Positions 51,211 to 60,531 of a stretch of 64,000 nucleotides of DNA are shown here, piece after piece. The notes beneath the pieces were generated by a model. The model searched no databases, was not told the DNA's origin, and saw only the letters and a program-made list of their open reading frames with translations. The number at the start of each line of letters is the position of its first letter. Within the stretch, counting starts at the first letter, position 1. The stretch covers positions 186,001 to 250,000 of the forward strand of contig CBFIHP010000001.1 in the NCBI GenBank assembly GCA_965662355.1, written 5' to 3'. The DNA comes from GCA-2683825 sp965662355. GTDB lineage: Bacteria; Planctomycetota; UBA1135; GCA-002686595. Both the position numbers and the translations under genes were made by a program.

Positions 51211-51797
51211 GCAAGATCAAGAGCATCTGCGTCTTCACCGGCTCGAGCACCGGCGGACGCATGGAGTACCACGACACCGCCTGCGCCCTCGGTCGCCTGA
51301 TGGCCGAGCGCAAGATCCGCCTTGTCTTCGGCGGCGGTCGAGTCGGACTGATGGGCATCATCGCCAACGCCACCCTCGAAGCGGGTGGCGAGGTCATCGG
51401 CGTGATCCCCCGCGGCTTGCAGGAACGCGAAGTCGGTCACGACGGACTGACACGCCTCGAAGTCGTCGAAACCATGCACGAACGCAAGGCCCTGATGGCC
51501 GAGCTATCCGATGCCTTCGTCGCCATGCCTGGCGGACTCGGAACGTTCGAGGAACTCTTCGAAGTCTTGACGTGGTCCCAGCTCGGCATCCACAAGAAGC
51601 CCTGCGGCCTCCTGAACACCGCCGGCTACTACTTCCCCCTGATCAGCTTCCTCCGCCGAGCCACGGACGAGGGCTTCGTCTCCCCCGAACACCGCGAGAT
51701 GCTCCTCGTCGAGGAGGATCCCGCGGCCTTGCTCGAGCGTTTCGAAGCGTACGAACCCCCGGACTTCGAAGCCTGGTTGGACGCGAAGAAGACGTAG
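51207..51797 (+). CDS. LOG-family protein (cytokinin-type nucleotide phosphoribohydrolase, TIGR00730)
   Basis: A 196-residue Rossmann-fold protein with the diagnostic pair 'FGGGRVGLMGIIANATLEAG' and 'AMPGGLGTFEELFEVLTWSQ' (PGGxGTxxE). Bacterial LOG proteins hydrolyse purine nucleoside 5'-monophosphates to free base and ribose phosphate; the acceptor here is unknown. Translation is coupled to sfsA through the ATGA overlap. It converges with the large cytochrome-propeller gene, 11 bases apart. Confidence 0.92.
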   Translation: MSKIKSICVFTGSSTGGRMEYHDTACALGRLMAERKIRLVFGGGRVGLMGIIANATLEAGGEVIGVIPRGLQEREVGHDGLTRLEVVETMHERKALMAELSDAFVAMPGGLGTFEELFEVLTWSQLGIHKKPCGLLNTAGYYFPLISFLRRATDEGFVSPEHREMLLVEEDPAALLERFEAYEPPDFEAWLDAKKT

Positions 51798-51808
51798 AGC
51801 CTGCTCTG

Positions 51809-54800
51809 CTAGAACTGGAACTCGATCCCGCGGAACTCCATGGCCGTCGAGGGCATCTTCCAGGACGAGATCGAAAAGCGCTCGAACACCGGGTTCGAGG
51901 GAGTGTGCCCCGGGGAACCCGTCAGTACGGCTTGCATACTCAAGCGCACCTCGAGGTTGTCCGTTGGGGTCGTCGGAACGCCACCGAAGTTGAAAGACAC
52001 CTGCGTGATGCCGGCGATGTTGGCTGGGGGAGCGAGGAGGAAAGGGCCGGGTAGTGAGTTGTAGGGCTCGATGGTGACCACCTGGTCCGCATCGATCGAA
52101 CGGATGTCGAAGCCTGCTACCAGATTCGGCGACGTCACGTTCGGTGCGATCTGCCAGGACTCGTCCGGCTGCAGGCGGTACAGGACCTGCAGGCAAGCGA
52201 TTTGACCTCGCGCGGGTAGCTGAAAGGGAGCATCGCGCTCGAACTCGATCAGGATCTCAGCCGTCGCGGACAGTGAGTTGCCAGAGGGCGTCGTCGAGAT
52301 CCATTGCAGGTCGTTGATCTCGATCGCCTCGATGTTCGTACAGCTCTCGAGCATCGTAAAGGTCAGGGGCACGACGGTTTCGTTACCACTGAGGTCGGTC
52401 AGGCCGATATCTGCAGTGTAGGTGTTCTCGATTCCATCCGTATTCGAGGGATCGAGACCCTGGATCACGACCGTATGTCGCTTCGCAGGGGCATTCACCA
52501 GGGTCACGTGCGTCGGACCACCCGGAACGGACGTTTGAACGTCCAGGGTCACCGGTTCGTCGGCCTCGATGTAGAACTTGGCATACGTCGCACCGGTGTG
52601 ATCCAGGCGCGGATAGCCGAAACTCACTACCGGATCGCTCGTATCCGAAACCGTGGGGTTGGGTAGCAACGGATTCGCACCATGTGCGCTTTCGTATCCG
52701 TCCGGGAACCCGTCGTCATCGGTGTCGATATCGTCAGGGTTCGTCCCGAGGCTGGCCTCGATCTCGTCACTCAACCCATCGCAATCGGGATCCATGGCCC
52801 AGCGGCGACCGTCACCCCGCGGCAATCCGAGGAAGACGTTGTTGGCTTCGCCCAAGCTGGCCTGGGTGACGAACTGGGTCAGGGTCAAGTTGGGCACACC
52901 GACTTCGTTGGCCTCGAAGAAGCCCTCCATTCCATTGACACCCGGGAAGTACTGCCAGCGCAGCTCTCGCGGTGTCGAGGAGATGCTCGTCGTACCGAAG
53001 GCCACGACATCGATCCAACCACGCCTGACCTGCTGGAAGAGCAGGTTGCGAATGCGCTTCTCGGCGATATCCGTTCCGGTATCGTCGAGTTGAACCGCCG
53101 CATGCGCCGCCGGCGCGATGCCCTGGTCGAACTGATGCATGAACGCCGCAACATCACTGCGTTGTTGATCGGTCAAGACGAAGAAAGCGTTGGCGAAGTC
53201 GAAGATGTCCAGGATGTTGCCCGAGTGCAACAAGCCGTAGCCGCCACGCGGAATGGGCAACGGGTTGAGCAATCCGGGATCCGTCAGGAACACGATGTCC
53301 TGGTCCTTGTGGTTCATCTGACGCAGGTGCGCCACTCCGACGTTCCGTGCTCGAGCGATGTCGGGTAGCGCATCCGGAACGGAAAGCCCCTGGGAGCCAT
53401 TCGGAAGCGAGTGACAATCCGCACAGGTGAAGGGCCCGTCGGAGGGAATCTCGATGTAGTGCTCCTGCCCGCGCACCGCAGAGCCGGCGAGGCCGTTGCG
53501 GAAAACCTGCGGCGTCTGCTCGTCGTCCAGGATGCGTTTCTTGTGCTGGTTGTGGTTGGCGTGCGGTTGCAACGAAAAGACGAACTCGACGAAATCATCG
53601 AGATCGCCTCCGGGCGTGTCATCCAGGGGATCGTCGTGCCCGAGCAACCCGGGGAAAGCCACGTTGAAGTCCGGCAGGGAACGTTCTTCGCGCCAGTGAT
53701 AACCAGGCGTGTCCTGAATACCTATCAGGCTCTGGGTGACCATGACGTCCTTCTGGTCATCATCGAGATCCGATAGCTTCCAGGCAAGGCCATCCGCGGC
53801 GCCAGCTGCGTGACAGGATGCACACGTCGTACGCCCGTTCAACGAGGGGCGGGCGTCGTAGAAGATCTCGCGACCCTTCTTCACGTCCTCGGGAGTCGGA
53901 TCCACACCCAGCAGCAGGGTCAGCGGAGGTGCTCCGAGGTCACTCAGGAAGTAAACGAGGATCTCGTTCGTGCCCCAACAGTAGACCGCCAACAGCGTCC
54001 CGGTCCCCGGATCGACGATCAAGTCGCGCGGGATCGAGCCGTCTGGCAGATCGATTTGCGAGACACGGTTACCGTCCGGATCGAGCAACGCCACGATGTC
54101 CCCCGTCGAGCTGGCGACACCTGCCCATCCGGCAATGATGTCGTTCGTGGTCGGCACGAAGGCCAGGGCATACGGGAAAGAGACCGAGGTGTTCGCCGCA
54201 TACTCCAGACTGTTGCTCGAGGGATCGTTGTCGTCGAGATCAATGATGCGATCCGGGAGATCCATCGACGCCGCGAGAGCCGCGGGCGCGAAAATCGACA
54301 GGTTGTTGCTGGCGAAGATGCCCTTCAACTCTGCCTCACTGCGTTGCCCTGGCAGGTCGTTGTGAAGGTCGACCGCCAACGCCCAGTACTCGCCGGTCAA
54401 CGGATTGCGCGCGTGCTCCATCATCAGCGTGCCGGCTTCGCGACCGGAAAAAGCCCCGGGAGTGACGCTTCCACCCACCAGCGGGAAGACCAACAGGTCT
54501 TCGTCCGGCAAACCACCCCCGGCCAGTCCACTGATGTTCACGATCTCACCGGTCGCCTGCTCGAGCGTGTTCTCCACGCCGAACAACCCCGGCAGCGGTC
54601 CCGTGTTGTTGCCCGACAGCATCGGCGCGACGATCAGGACACGTTCCTCGGTCACGGGATGAGTATCGAGGAACATAAAGCGCGGCTGTTCACCGGGAAC
54701 GTCATGGCGTTCCAGTTCGGTGATGTTGCTTGGATCGTTGATGTCCAGGGCAACGATGATGTTCTCCGCTTGCGAGCACACGTACGCGAAACCGGTGCTC

Positions 54801-55237
54801 TCATCGACGATCAGGTCGCCCGGCTCGTTCGGGAGCTCGTAGACACCCAGGACCTCCCCGGTGAAACGATCGTGCATCGCCAGTGCGTGGGTCGAGCCGC
54901 CCAGAACGACGACGCGATCCCCCCAGACGTCCAACGAAACCGGGTTGTTCAACGTGGGCCAACTGCCCTCGGGTTCTGGCGTGATGTCGACGTGACGCAC
55001 AAGCCGGCTTCCGTGGGTATTCAGCGCATATAGGTTGCCATCGATCGAGAAGTCCATGCCCCGCACGGTCTCGACGTTGAAGTTCGTGTAGTCACGGAAG
55101 TTGTTCGTGACTTGCTCATACGGCCCCTTTTGGGGCGGAAATTTCATGTGCTGAATCTTGCCCGGCGTCTGACCAGCGGCGATCGAAACCAAGACCAGAC
55201 CCGCCAAGGTTGGGGCGTTGCTGCGAAGTGCTCTCAT
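51809..55237 (-). CDS. Secreted 1142-residue dihaem cytochrome c / propeller / thrombospondin-3 chimera
   Basis: A very large secreted protein. After a signal peptide (about 22 residues), residues about 30-440 form a beta-propeller ('MDFSIDGNLYALNTHG', 'TGEVLGVYELPNEPGDLIVD'). Two c-type haem motifs follow, CASCH (472-476) and CADCH (605-609), in a cytochrome-c-peroxidase-like region. Next comes a thrombospondin type-3 calcium segment ('DPDCDGLSDEIEASLGTNPD', 'DIDTDDDGFPDGYES') and a C-terminal beta-sandwich region. I chose the ATG at 55237 because AGGAG lies 9 bases upstream; 55243 and 55276 are alternatives. It may act as an extracellular electron-transfer or peroxidase-like protein. Confidence 0.87.
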   Translation of the reverse strand: MRALRSNAPTLAGLVLVSIAAGQTPGKIQHMKFPPQKGPYEQVTNNFRDYTNFNVETVRGMDFSIDGNLYALNTHGSRLVRHVDITPEPEGSWPTLNNPVSLDVWGDRVVVLGGSTHALAMHDRFTGEVLGVYELPNEPGDLIVDESTGFAYVCSQAENIIVALDINDPSNITELERHDVPGEQPRFMFLDTHPVTEERVLIVAPMLSGNNTGPLPGLFGVENTLEQATGEIVNISGLAGGGLPDEDLLVFPLVGGSVTPGAFSGREAGTLMMEHARNPLTGEYWALAVDLHNDLPGQRSEAELKGIFASNNLSIFAPAALAASMDLPDRIIDLDDNDPSSNSLEYAANTSVSFPYALAFVPTTNDIIAGWAGVASSTGDIVALLDPDGNRVSQIDLPDGSIPRDLIVDPGTGTLLAVYCWGTNEILVYFLSDLGAPPLTLLLGVDPTPEDVKKGREIFYDARPSLNGRTTCASCHAAGAADGLAWKLSDLDDDQKDVMVTQSLIGIQDTPGYHWREERSLPDFNVAFPGLLGHDDPLDDTPGGDLDDFVEFVFSLQPHANHNQHKKRILDDEQTPQVFRNGLAGSAVRGQEHYIEIPSDGPFTCADCHSLPNGSQGLSVPDALPDIARARNVGVAHLRQMNHKDQDIVFLTDPGLLNPLPIPRGGYGLLHSGNILDIFDFANAFFVLTDQQRSDVAAFMHQFDQGIAPAAHAAVQLDDTGTDIAEKRIRNLLFQQVRRGWIDVVAFGTTSISSTPRELRWQYFPGVNGMEGFFEANEVGVPNLTLTQFVTQASLGEANNVFLGLPRGDGRRWAMDPDCDGLSDEIEASLGTNPDDIDTDDDGFPDGYESAHGANPLLPNPTVSDTSDPVVSFGYPRLDHTGATYAKFYIEADEPVTLDVQTSVPGGPTHVTLVNAPAKRHTVVIQGLDPSNTDGIENTYTADIGLTDLSGNETVVPLTFTMLESCTNIEAIEINDLQWISTTPSGNSLSATAEILIEFERDAPFQLPARGQIACLQVLYRLQPDESWQIAPNVTSPNLVAGFDIRSIDADQVVTIEPYNSLPGPFLLAPPANIAGITQVSFNFGGVPTTPTDNLEVRLSMQAVLTGSPGHTPSNPVFERFSISSWKMPSTAMEFRGIEFQF

Positions 55238-55633
55238 GACCATCGACTCCTCTTCCAGAACCCGCTTTGGGTGCACGAACTCCGGCCGTGCGAACAGGCG
55301 CGCCCCACCGCTGGGTTCTGCTGGCGCAAGGCGCCCGGTCCCGTTGGCCAGGTCCTGGCTCCTATGGTCTCAGGAAACTCAGAACTTTGTCCTTGAACGG
55401 GTCCAGGGGTCGTTGGCGAAGCACCACCTGCCCTCAGACAGCGAATCCCCCTTGGCCTCATCAAGGCGTCCGTTCGCAATGAGTGCCCACGAGTCACCCT
55501 CGCTTCCGTCTCCTCCTCGCGCGTTTGCCTTCGCCAAGAATCTCCGTGGTTTGTGTCCCGGGCTGTGCCTCAGCTTCCGCAGGTCGGTCAGCCAGGGTTC
55601 ATGAGACTCTGGCCTCCAACAACTTTCCGCGAT
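55238..55633. other. Intergenic stretch, no feature recognised
   Basis: This 396-base divergent interval between the dihaem-propeller gene and the next plus-strand secreted protein contains no open frame of protein-like composition on either strand and no RNA gene that I recognise. It must hold the promoters of the two divergent genes, but no clear -35/-10 pair could be picked out. Confidence 0.6.
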
Positions 55634-56095
55634 ATGAAGAAAACACTACTAACGACCCTGGTTTCCATTCTGTTTGCGACCTCTGCCTGGACCCAGAGCT
55701 CGAATAGATTCAACAGCATGGTGGTCACCACGGAGATGGAGGGGCAGGTGCTCATGATCATGAACTGGGGTGCGGAGCCCGTGAGCATCTACTGTCATCT
55801 CGAGACCGGCGCGGAGAGAGGCTACATAGCCGTTCCTGGGGCTGTTTGGACGTCCCCCGTGTTGCAGTACCCGGCGACATTTTCGGCCAGCCTCTCTTGG
55901 CGTGCCGTGCTCGGTGTCGGCTTTACTCCCGTTTTGGCACTAACTTGGTTCGATGGAGATCAAGGTCCTCACAAGACCGGCAGGGGCGCCATTTCGCATC
56001 ATGGCCACACAACCCCCGCCGTTCTGGACACCAAGGCGAGTCCACGGGTTACGAGCTCATGGCCGTCCTCTGCCAGTAGACGGGGCGCAGGCTAG
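55634..56095 (+). CDS. Secreted protein of unknown function, possibly frameshifted at its end
   Basis: A 153-residue protein with a Sec signal peptide ('LLTTLVSILFATSAWTQSS'). The middle is beta-rich ('GQVLMIMNWGAEPVSIYCHL' to 'LSWRAVLGVGFTPVLALTWF') with few charged residues. The last 20 residues are low-complexity ('VTSSWPSSASRRGAG'). A neighbouring frame (Q-GESTGYELMAVLCQ-stop, ending near 56080) reads more like a natural beta-strand end, so a 1-base indel near 56030-56045 may have altered the tail. No family is recognised. Confidence 0.55.
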   Translation: MKKTLLTTLVSILFATSAWTQSSNRFNSMVVTTEMEGQVLMIMNWGAEPVSIYCHLETGAERGYIAVPGAVWTSPVLQYPATFSASLSWRAVLGVGFTPVLALTWFDGDQGPHKTGRGAISHHGHTTPAVLDTKASPRVTSSWPSSASRRGAG

Positions 56096-56283
56096 GGGGT
56101 GTCAAGGGGCGGGTACCTCCGCGTTTGCCCGAGAGCAGCGGCGGCGTCAGTGTGACCCCGGGGCGCTCGACGACTTAGTGGAAATCAAAGCGCTTGCGAA
56201 CGAATATCGCTCTTGTCGAAAGAGGCCAGGTGCCACTGGGTGGAACCCGACTTGGCGCCGCTGCCACTCCCCTCCGAGGCCTT

Positions 56284-57387
56284 TCAAGACTCGCTCAAGT
56301 AGGCGTGAAGGCCCTCGGCAAAGACGCGATGTACCGGAGGTGTGGGGTGCTGGTCGGTGGGGTGCACCCAGAAGTCCGCATCCGAATACGACCCGAGCGT
56401 CTCGACGAAGGCTTGCAGCGGAGGGAGCAGATCCAGGTGCTCGATTCCCTCCGCACTGCAGAAGCGACTCACCTCGTCATGCAGCCTGTAATAGGGATAG
56501 TTCTCCTCGAGCCCGGTCATCATCGGGAAAATTGCCACGAGCATGCGGACCCCGCGTTCGTCCAGGAGGGCTTTCAATCTCAGCAAGCCGGCTCTGCGCA
56601 ACGTCCACGGTCCATCGCCGACCACAAGGGCGGCTTCGCGTTCGAATCTCGCTTCGGGGTCCTGCGCCTGACTTCGCTCAAACGCACGCCGCCGCAGACG
56701 CAACTGCAGTCGCAGCAGGATCTGCGAGTGGCCTCCGAGCCAGGGATCCCTGAGCCGCTCCGGTAGTTTGGCCATCGCGACGCGTCGGTCCATGTCGTTC
56801 AGACAAAAGCCGACGATGACAAGATCGGGATCCAACGACAGTCCCGTCTTTTCGACCCAATCGGCATACATCCTGGGCTCGTGCGCCCCCTCGGCCAGTC
56901 CCGCATTGACGACCTCGACCACCTCGGATCGTCTGGCTTGCAAAAGAGCTTCAAGCTGCTCGGCCCAGGTGTCCTCGGCCTGAACGCCCAGGCCGAACGT
57001 GAAGGAATCCCCGACCGCCAGCGCACGGAATTCGCCGGGAGACCTGGGCCCGATCTCCTCGTTGCGCAGACCGAGGGAATTCGAGTCGACGCGCACGCAG
57101 CCCCCGGGGTCGAAATAACTCCAGTCGGGACGGTCATAGCACATCTTCATGGCCATCACGCGCTGCTCCCCGTGGGCGCTCTCGCGCACGGCCTTGATGA
57201 CGTCCGATAACGGAACCCGAGTACCCTCGCTATCCAGAACGAAGGAACGCTCGTACGTGGCCGGAGCCAGGATGAGCTGCATGGCGAGCTCTGTCAGACC
57301 GATCGCCGACAGGACGCCCAGGCCCACGGCATAGAACAGCCGTCGTCGCGTTCCGCCGGAAGCGCCCTTCTCTGTCCGTTTGTTCAT
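56284..57387 (-). CDS. Membrane-anchored SGNH/GDSL hydrolase
   Basis: A 367-residue protein with an N-terminal membrane anchor ('FYAVGLGVLSAIGLTELAM') and an SGNH esterase/acyltransferase fold. Block I is 'ALAVGDSFTFGLGVQ' (Ser nucleophile), block III is 'IVGFCLNDMDR' (Asn), and block V is 'DFWVHPTDQHPTPPVH' with D-x-x-H. Such proteins de-acetylate or acylate cell-surface glycans, which fits its location at the inner-membrane surface. The start at 57387 was chosen because it gives the basic n-region and the anchor; the longer frame to 57528 has no such features. Confidence 0.85.
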   Translation of the reverse strand: MNKRTEKGASGGTRRRLFYAVGLGVLSAIGLTELAMQLILAPATYERSFVLDSEGTRVPLSDVIKAVRESAHGEQRVMAMKMCYDRPDWSYFDPGGCVRVDSNSLGLRNEEIGPRSPGEFRALAVGDSFTFGLGVQAEDTWAEQLEALLQARRSEVVEVVNAGLAEGAHEPRMYADWVEKTGLSLDPDLVIVGFCLNDMDRRVAMAKLPERLRDPWLGGHSQILLRLQLRLRRRAFERSQAQDPEARFEREAALVVGDGPWTLRRAGLLRLKALLDERGVRMLVAIFPMMTGLEENYPYYRLHDEVSRFCSAEGIEHLDLLPPLQAFVETLGSYSDADFWVHPTDQHPTPPVHRVFAEGLHAYLSES

Positions 57388-57588
57388 CGGTTTTGTCGCC
57401 CAGGCTCTCGCGCCCACAGACGACTTTAGCACTCGGCCGAGTCGTCGCCCCCACGTCTGGCTCGAATGCTGCCGCTCGTCGAACGAAAAGTGCGCGCTCA
57501 CCTCGCCACAGGAGTGCATGGCCCCCATGGATCCTGGTCGGACATATGGTTTCTTGCCGAACGAGTTCTTCGTAGGGTACGGGAGGTT

Positions 57589-57748
57589 ATGTCCTACCTA
57601 CCGATTGAAGATCACGGTTTGATCGGCAATATGCGCACGGCGGCTCGAAGCCCTCGGCAACTTCCCCCAGGCCTTCACGCATCTGGCACTGATCAGCGCG
57701 GCTTTCAACCTCGACCGCGCGTTAGGGTCGGGGGAAGGTCACGCATGA
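57589..57748 (+). pseudogene. Glucoamylase-type (GH15) gene reduced to its two ends
   Basis: GGGAGG precedes an ATG at 57589 that opens 'SYLPIEDHGLIGNMRTAA', the characteristic N-terminus of GH15 trehalase/glucoamylase proteins (usually 'YLPIEDYGLIGNLRTAALVG'). At about 57645 the frame changes by one base to 'EALGNFPQAFTHLALISAAF' and ends 'NLDRALGSGEGHA', the typical GH15 C-terminus. The middle of about 550 codons is gone. The surviving start and end suggest one internal deletion of an intact gene. Confidence 0.75.
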
Positions 57749-57800
57749 GGAAGACGACACTCGGGCCGCGAAGCCCACTCGGAGAGTAGAATCTGCGTCC

Positions 57801-59024
57801 ATGCAGCGCCTGATACTATTCCTGGTCTTCGGTTTCGCCCTCGCCTGCGCAACGCTCTCGCCAACGTCCTCCCGTACACGTTGGTGGAAGGGAAATACGC
57901 ATACGCACACGCTTTGGAGTGATGGGGATGGTGCGCCGGAGCTGGTTGCGGATTGGTATCGATCCCGCGGCTACCATTTCCTGGTGTTGAGCGATCACAA
58001 CGTGCTCTCGGAAGGTGAGACCTGGTTTCCCATCTCACAGGGCGGCAGGTTGAAACCCGATCAGGTAACGCGGCTCGAAAAGGACTTTGGTCGAGAGGCC
58101 GTCCAGCAGCGGAATGGATCAGACGGAGAAGAGATGCGTCTCGCCACGCTGTTAGAACTGCGCGAGCGCTTCGAGATCCCCGGAAGCTTTCGCTTCGTTC
58201 AGGGTGAAGAGGTTACCGGAGCCTTTGGGGAAGCGCCCGTGCACATCAACGGGCTCGGCCTGGACGAGGTGATTCAACCACTGCCGGGGTCGAGCCTGCT
58301 GGACACGGTGCAACGGAACATCGATGCCATCCACGCCCAGGGAAAGAGGATTGGCAAGCCTACGCTGGCCCATCTGAACCATCCCAACTTCGGCTGGGCC
58401 CTTTCCGTCGAGGAGCTCGCCGGGATCCGCGGCAACGGATTCATCGAGATCTTCAATGGGCACCCCTTCGTGAACAACTACGGCGACGCAACGCATCTGG
58501 CGACCGAGCGCGCGTGGGACATCGCCCTGTCCATGCGCATGCGTTCGTCGAATCCGGAACTCCTGTTTGGCGTGGCGTCCGACGATGCCCACAACTACTT
58601 CTCAGAGGAGCGCACCGCGGCCAGCCCGGGGCGCGGATGGGTTCATGTGCGCGCCGCTAGCCTCGCTTGCGACGATCTGATCCGAGCCATGCTGCGCGGT
58701 GATTTCTACGCCTCTAGCGGTGTCGAACTGACCGACATCGGCACACGGGATGACAGCTATTTCGTCGACATCGCGACAGAACCGGGAGTGACCTACACGA
58801 CCACGTTCATCGGAACACGCCGTGATGCGATCGAACGAGACGAGATGGGTGTCGTGCTGCTGAAGAGCACGTCCAACCCCGCGACCTACGTTTTTCGAGG
58901 CGACGAGCTCTTCGTGCGAGCCAAGGTCACATCCTCACTCGCGCACCCGAACCCCTACGCCGAGGGCGATCGCGAATGCGCCTGGGGGCAGCCCGTTCCC
59001 GGTCCCGCAGCCGGTGTACACTGA
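57801..59024 (+). CDS. PHP-domain phosphoesterase (secreted or lipoprotein form)
   Basis: A 407-residue protein with a signal ending 'FGFALACATL' (possible lipobox). The PHP metal-site motifs appear in order: 'GNTHTHTLWSDG' (HxH), 'LSDHNVLSEG', 'QGEEVTG', 'LAHLNHPNFG' and 'VASDDAHNY'. PHP proteins hydrolyse phosphoesters with a trinuclear metal centre; secreted members are common in planctomycetes. Residues after about 330 look like a small beta domain. The next small membrane protein gene starts 8 bases after the stop, so they are probably co-transcribed. Confidence 0.87.
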   Translation: MQRLILFLVFGFALACATLSPTSSRTRWWKGNTHTHTLWSDGDGAPELVADWYRSRGYHFLVLSDHNVLSEGETWFPISQGGRLKPDQVTRLEKDFGREAVQQRNGSDGEEMRLATLLELRERFEIPGSFRFVQGEEVTGAFGEAPVHINGLGLDEVIQPLPGSSLLDTVQRNIDAIHAQGKRIGKPTLAHLNHPNFGWALSVEELAGIRGNGFIEIFNGHPFVNNYGDATHLATERAWDIALSMRMRSSNPELLFGVASDDAHNYFSEERTAASPGRGWVHVRAASLACDDLIRAMLRGDFYASSGVELTDIGTRDDSYFVDIATEPGVTYTTTFIGTRRDAIERDEMGVVLLKSTSNPATYVFRGDELFVRAKVTSSLAHPNPYAEGDRECAWGQPVPGPAAGVH

Positions 59025-59032
59025 GAGACCTG

Positions 59033-59482
59033 ATGGGCGACACCCTCACGACAAGACACCGACAGCTGCTCCTTTGGCGAACGCGCACGACAGGCGCCAT
59101 CCTTCCTCTCCTTGCCTGCCTGGTCGCCCTCTTCAGCATGCGTGGTGAGGGCCTCGTCTATTCCTTGCTCGGGACCGTCGCCCTCGCCAGCTTGATTCTC
59201 TTTGCGGTCTTCGCCGCGCAGACTCTCACCGCACTGCACAGCTTCGCCCTGGAGGTCGGCGGCCAACGCTATGCCTTCGCGCAGACCGCCCTGGCTGCGT
59301 GCTTGGCTCCGGTTCTGGGGATCGGCGTCGTGTTGATTCCACTGTTGGTCGAAAACGACGCGAGGAAGGGCGTCGCCGAGTGGCATCAGGCGAACCATCC
59401 GCCTCTGGAACGCTCGCTGGTCGAGACGATCGTCGTCATCGGGATCTTCGCGGTGATTCTCCGCATCCCTTATTTCTTCTAG
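59033..59482 (+). CDS. Small integral membrane protein
   Basis: A 149-residue protein with four hydrophobic helices: 'GAILPLLACLVALFSMRG', 'LLGTVALASLILFAVFAA', 'LAACLAPVLGIGVVLIPLLV' and 'IVVIGIFAVILRIPYFF'. The soluble segment 'ENDARKGVAEWHQANHPPLE' is charged. I recognise no family. It follows the PHP gene by 8 bases and converges with a membrane protein on the minus strand. Confidence 0.75.
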   Translation: MGDTLTTRHRQLLLWRTRTTGAILPLLACLVALFSMRGEGLVYSLLGTVALASLILFAVFAAQTLTALHSFALEVGGQRYAFAQTALAACLAPVLGIGVVLIPLLVENDARKGVAEWHQANHPPLERSLVETIVVIGIFAVILRIPYFF

Positions 59483-59501
59483 CCGACCCTGTATCGGTCG
59501 G
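59483..59501. terminator. Hairpin between convergent genes
   Basis: CCGACC-CTGTATC-GGTCGG is a perfect 6-bp stem with a 7-base loop, lying in the 26 bases between two convergent stop codons (59480-59482 and 59509-59511), with partial extension by AGCCGA/TCGGCT. It is a plausible bidirectional terminator; T-tracts are weak. Confidence 0.4.
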
Positions 59502-59508
59502 TCTCGGC

Positions 59509-60528
59509 TCAGATCGAAACGCCGTAATCGTCCGTATCGTCGATCGGATACTGCGGGCCACCGGGGCCGCCGACGCGGCTGGCCCAGGGGTCGGGTTGGG
59601 CCAGGGCCGGAACGACCTGACGACTGACAGCAACGGCGGCATGGTAGCGCGCGCCGCGGCTGATCGTCTGGTAGAGCATGGCAAGCTGTCCGAGCAGGAA
59701 CAGGAAGGCGACGCTCTTCCAACCGGAGAGCTCGCCGAGACCTCCGTTGAAGCTCGAGGAAAGCCGACCGACACCGAAGACCACGAGGATCTCGATCAAG
59801 AGCAGCACCGTCAACGGCCGCAGCGTCTTGACCGGATGCCAAAGGAAGAGACCGACCGTACAGAGGCCCGCCCAGACCGCCGAACGCGTGTTCTGTAGAG
59901 CCATGCGCGTGCGCGTGTAGTCGCCCCAGGCCAGGATCAACGCGAAGGCCATTGCATAGACGGCCGCCCGAGCGCGCTCGATCCAAAGGGCGGAGCTCTC
60001 GGAGGTGAGGACCTCGAGATTGCCGTCCTTGGTGCCGCAGAAGAGGTTTATCAGCACCTTCCACGGCCAGCCGTGCAGCAACCAACCGGCGAGCGAAAGC
60101 AACAACAATGACAGAAGCATCAGGCGAGTGAAGCGCCAGAAGTAACGCGCGCCGCCCCAGAAGAAGCGCCGCAGCGAATGGCCCTCGGTGCGCTCGAGGA
60201 AAACCTGTAGCCAGCCTCCCGCGGAAAAGGCACAAAAGAGCGCGACACTGAGGCCGAGCACCGCAGCGAGCACGGCGCTTTGGGCGCGCAGTCCTTCGAG
60301 CTCGCCCCCGTGATCGAATCGGAACGTCTCCGCCATGGTGGCGAACACCGAACCAGGGGCGTAGGACGATTGGAGGGTCGAGTCGAACCAGGCCTTCCAA
60401 GGGAGAGCGATAACGATCGCGAGCGCGAGCGGGATGCTCCAGCAGAAGAGCCACAGGGGAGTGCGCTTCATCGTAGCGCGCAGCGAATACCAGAACTGAA
60501 AGAGGCGGGGGCGTGTGATTTCGTCCAT
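59509..60528 (-). CDS. Polytopic membrane protein of unknown function
   Basis: A 339-residue protein with six or seven transmembrane helices, for example 'LWLFCWSIPLALAIVIALPW', 'AAVLGLSVALFCAFSAGGWL' and 'LMLLSLLLLSLAGWLLHG', plus a Gly/Pro-rich acidic C-terminus ('GGPGGPQYPIDDTDD'). The gene starts 3 bases after the M1 peptidase stop, so the two form a unit. The N-terminal 'RPRLFQFWYSLRATMKRTP' looks like a cytoplasmic lead-in. I cannot assign a family; a transporter, permease or partner of the peptidase are possibilities. Confidence 0.78.
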   Translation of the reverse strand: MDEITRPRLFQFWYSLRATMKRTPLWLFCWSIPLALAIVIALPWKAWFDSTLQSSYAPGSVFATMAETFRFDHGGELEGLRAQSAVLAAVLGLSVALFCAFSAGGWLQVFLERTEGHSLRRFFWGGARYFWRFTRLMLLSLLLLSLAGWLLHGWPWKVLINLFCGTKDGNLEVLTSESSALWIERARAAVYAMAFALILAWGDYTRTRMALQNTRSAVWAGLCTVGLFLWHPVKTLRPLTVLLLIEILVVFGVGRLSSSFNGGLGELSGWKSVAFLFLLGQLAMLYQTISRGARYHAAVAVSRQVVPALAQPDPWASRVGGPGGPQYPIDDTDDYGVSI

Positions 60529-60531
60529 GGC

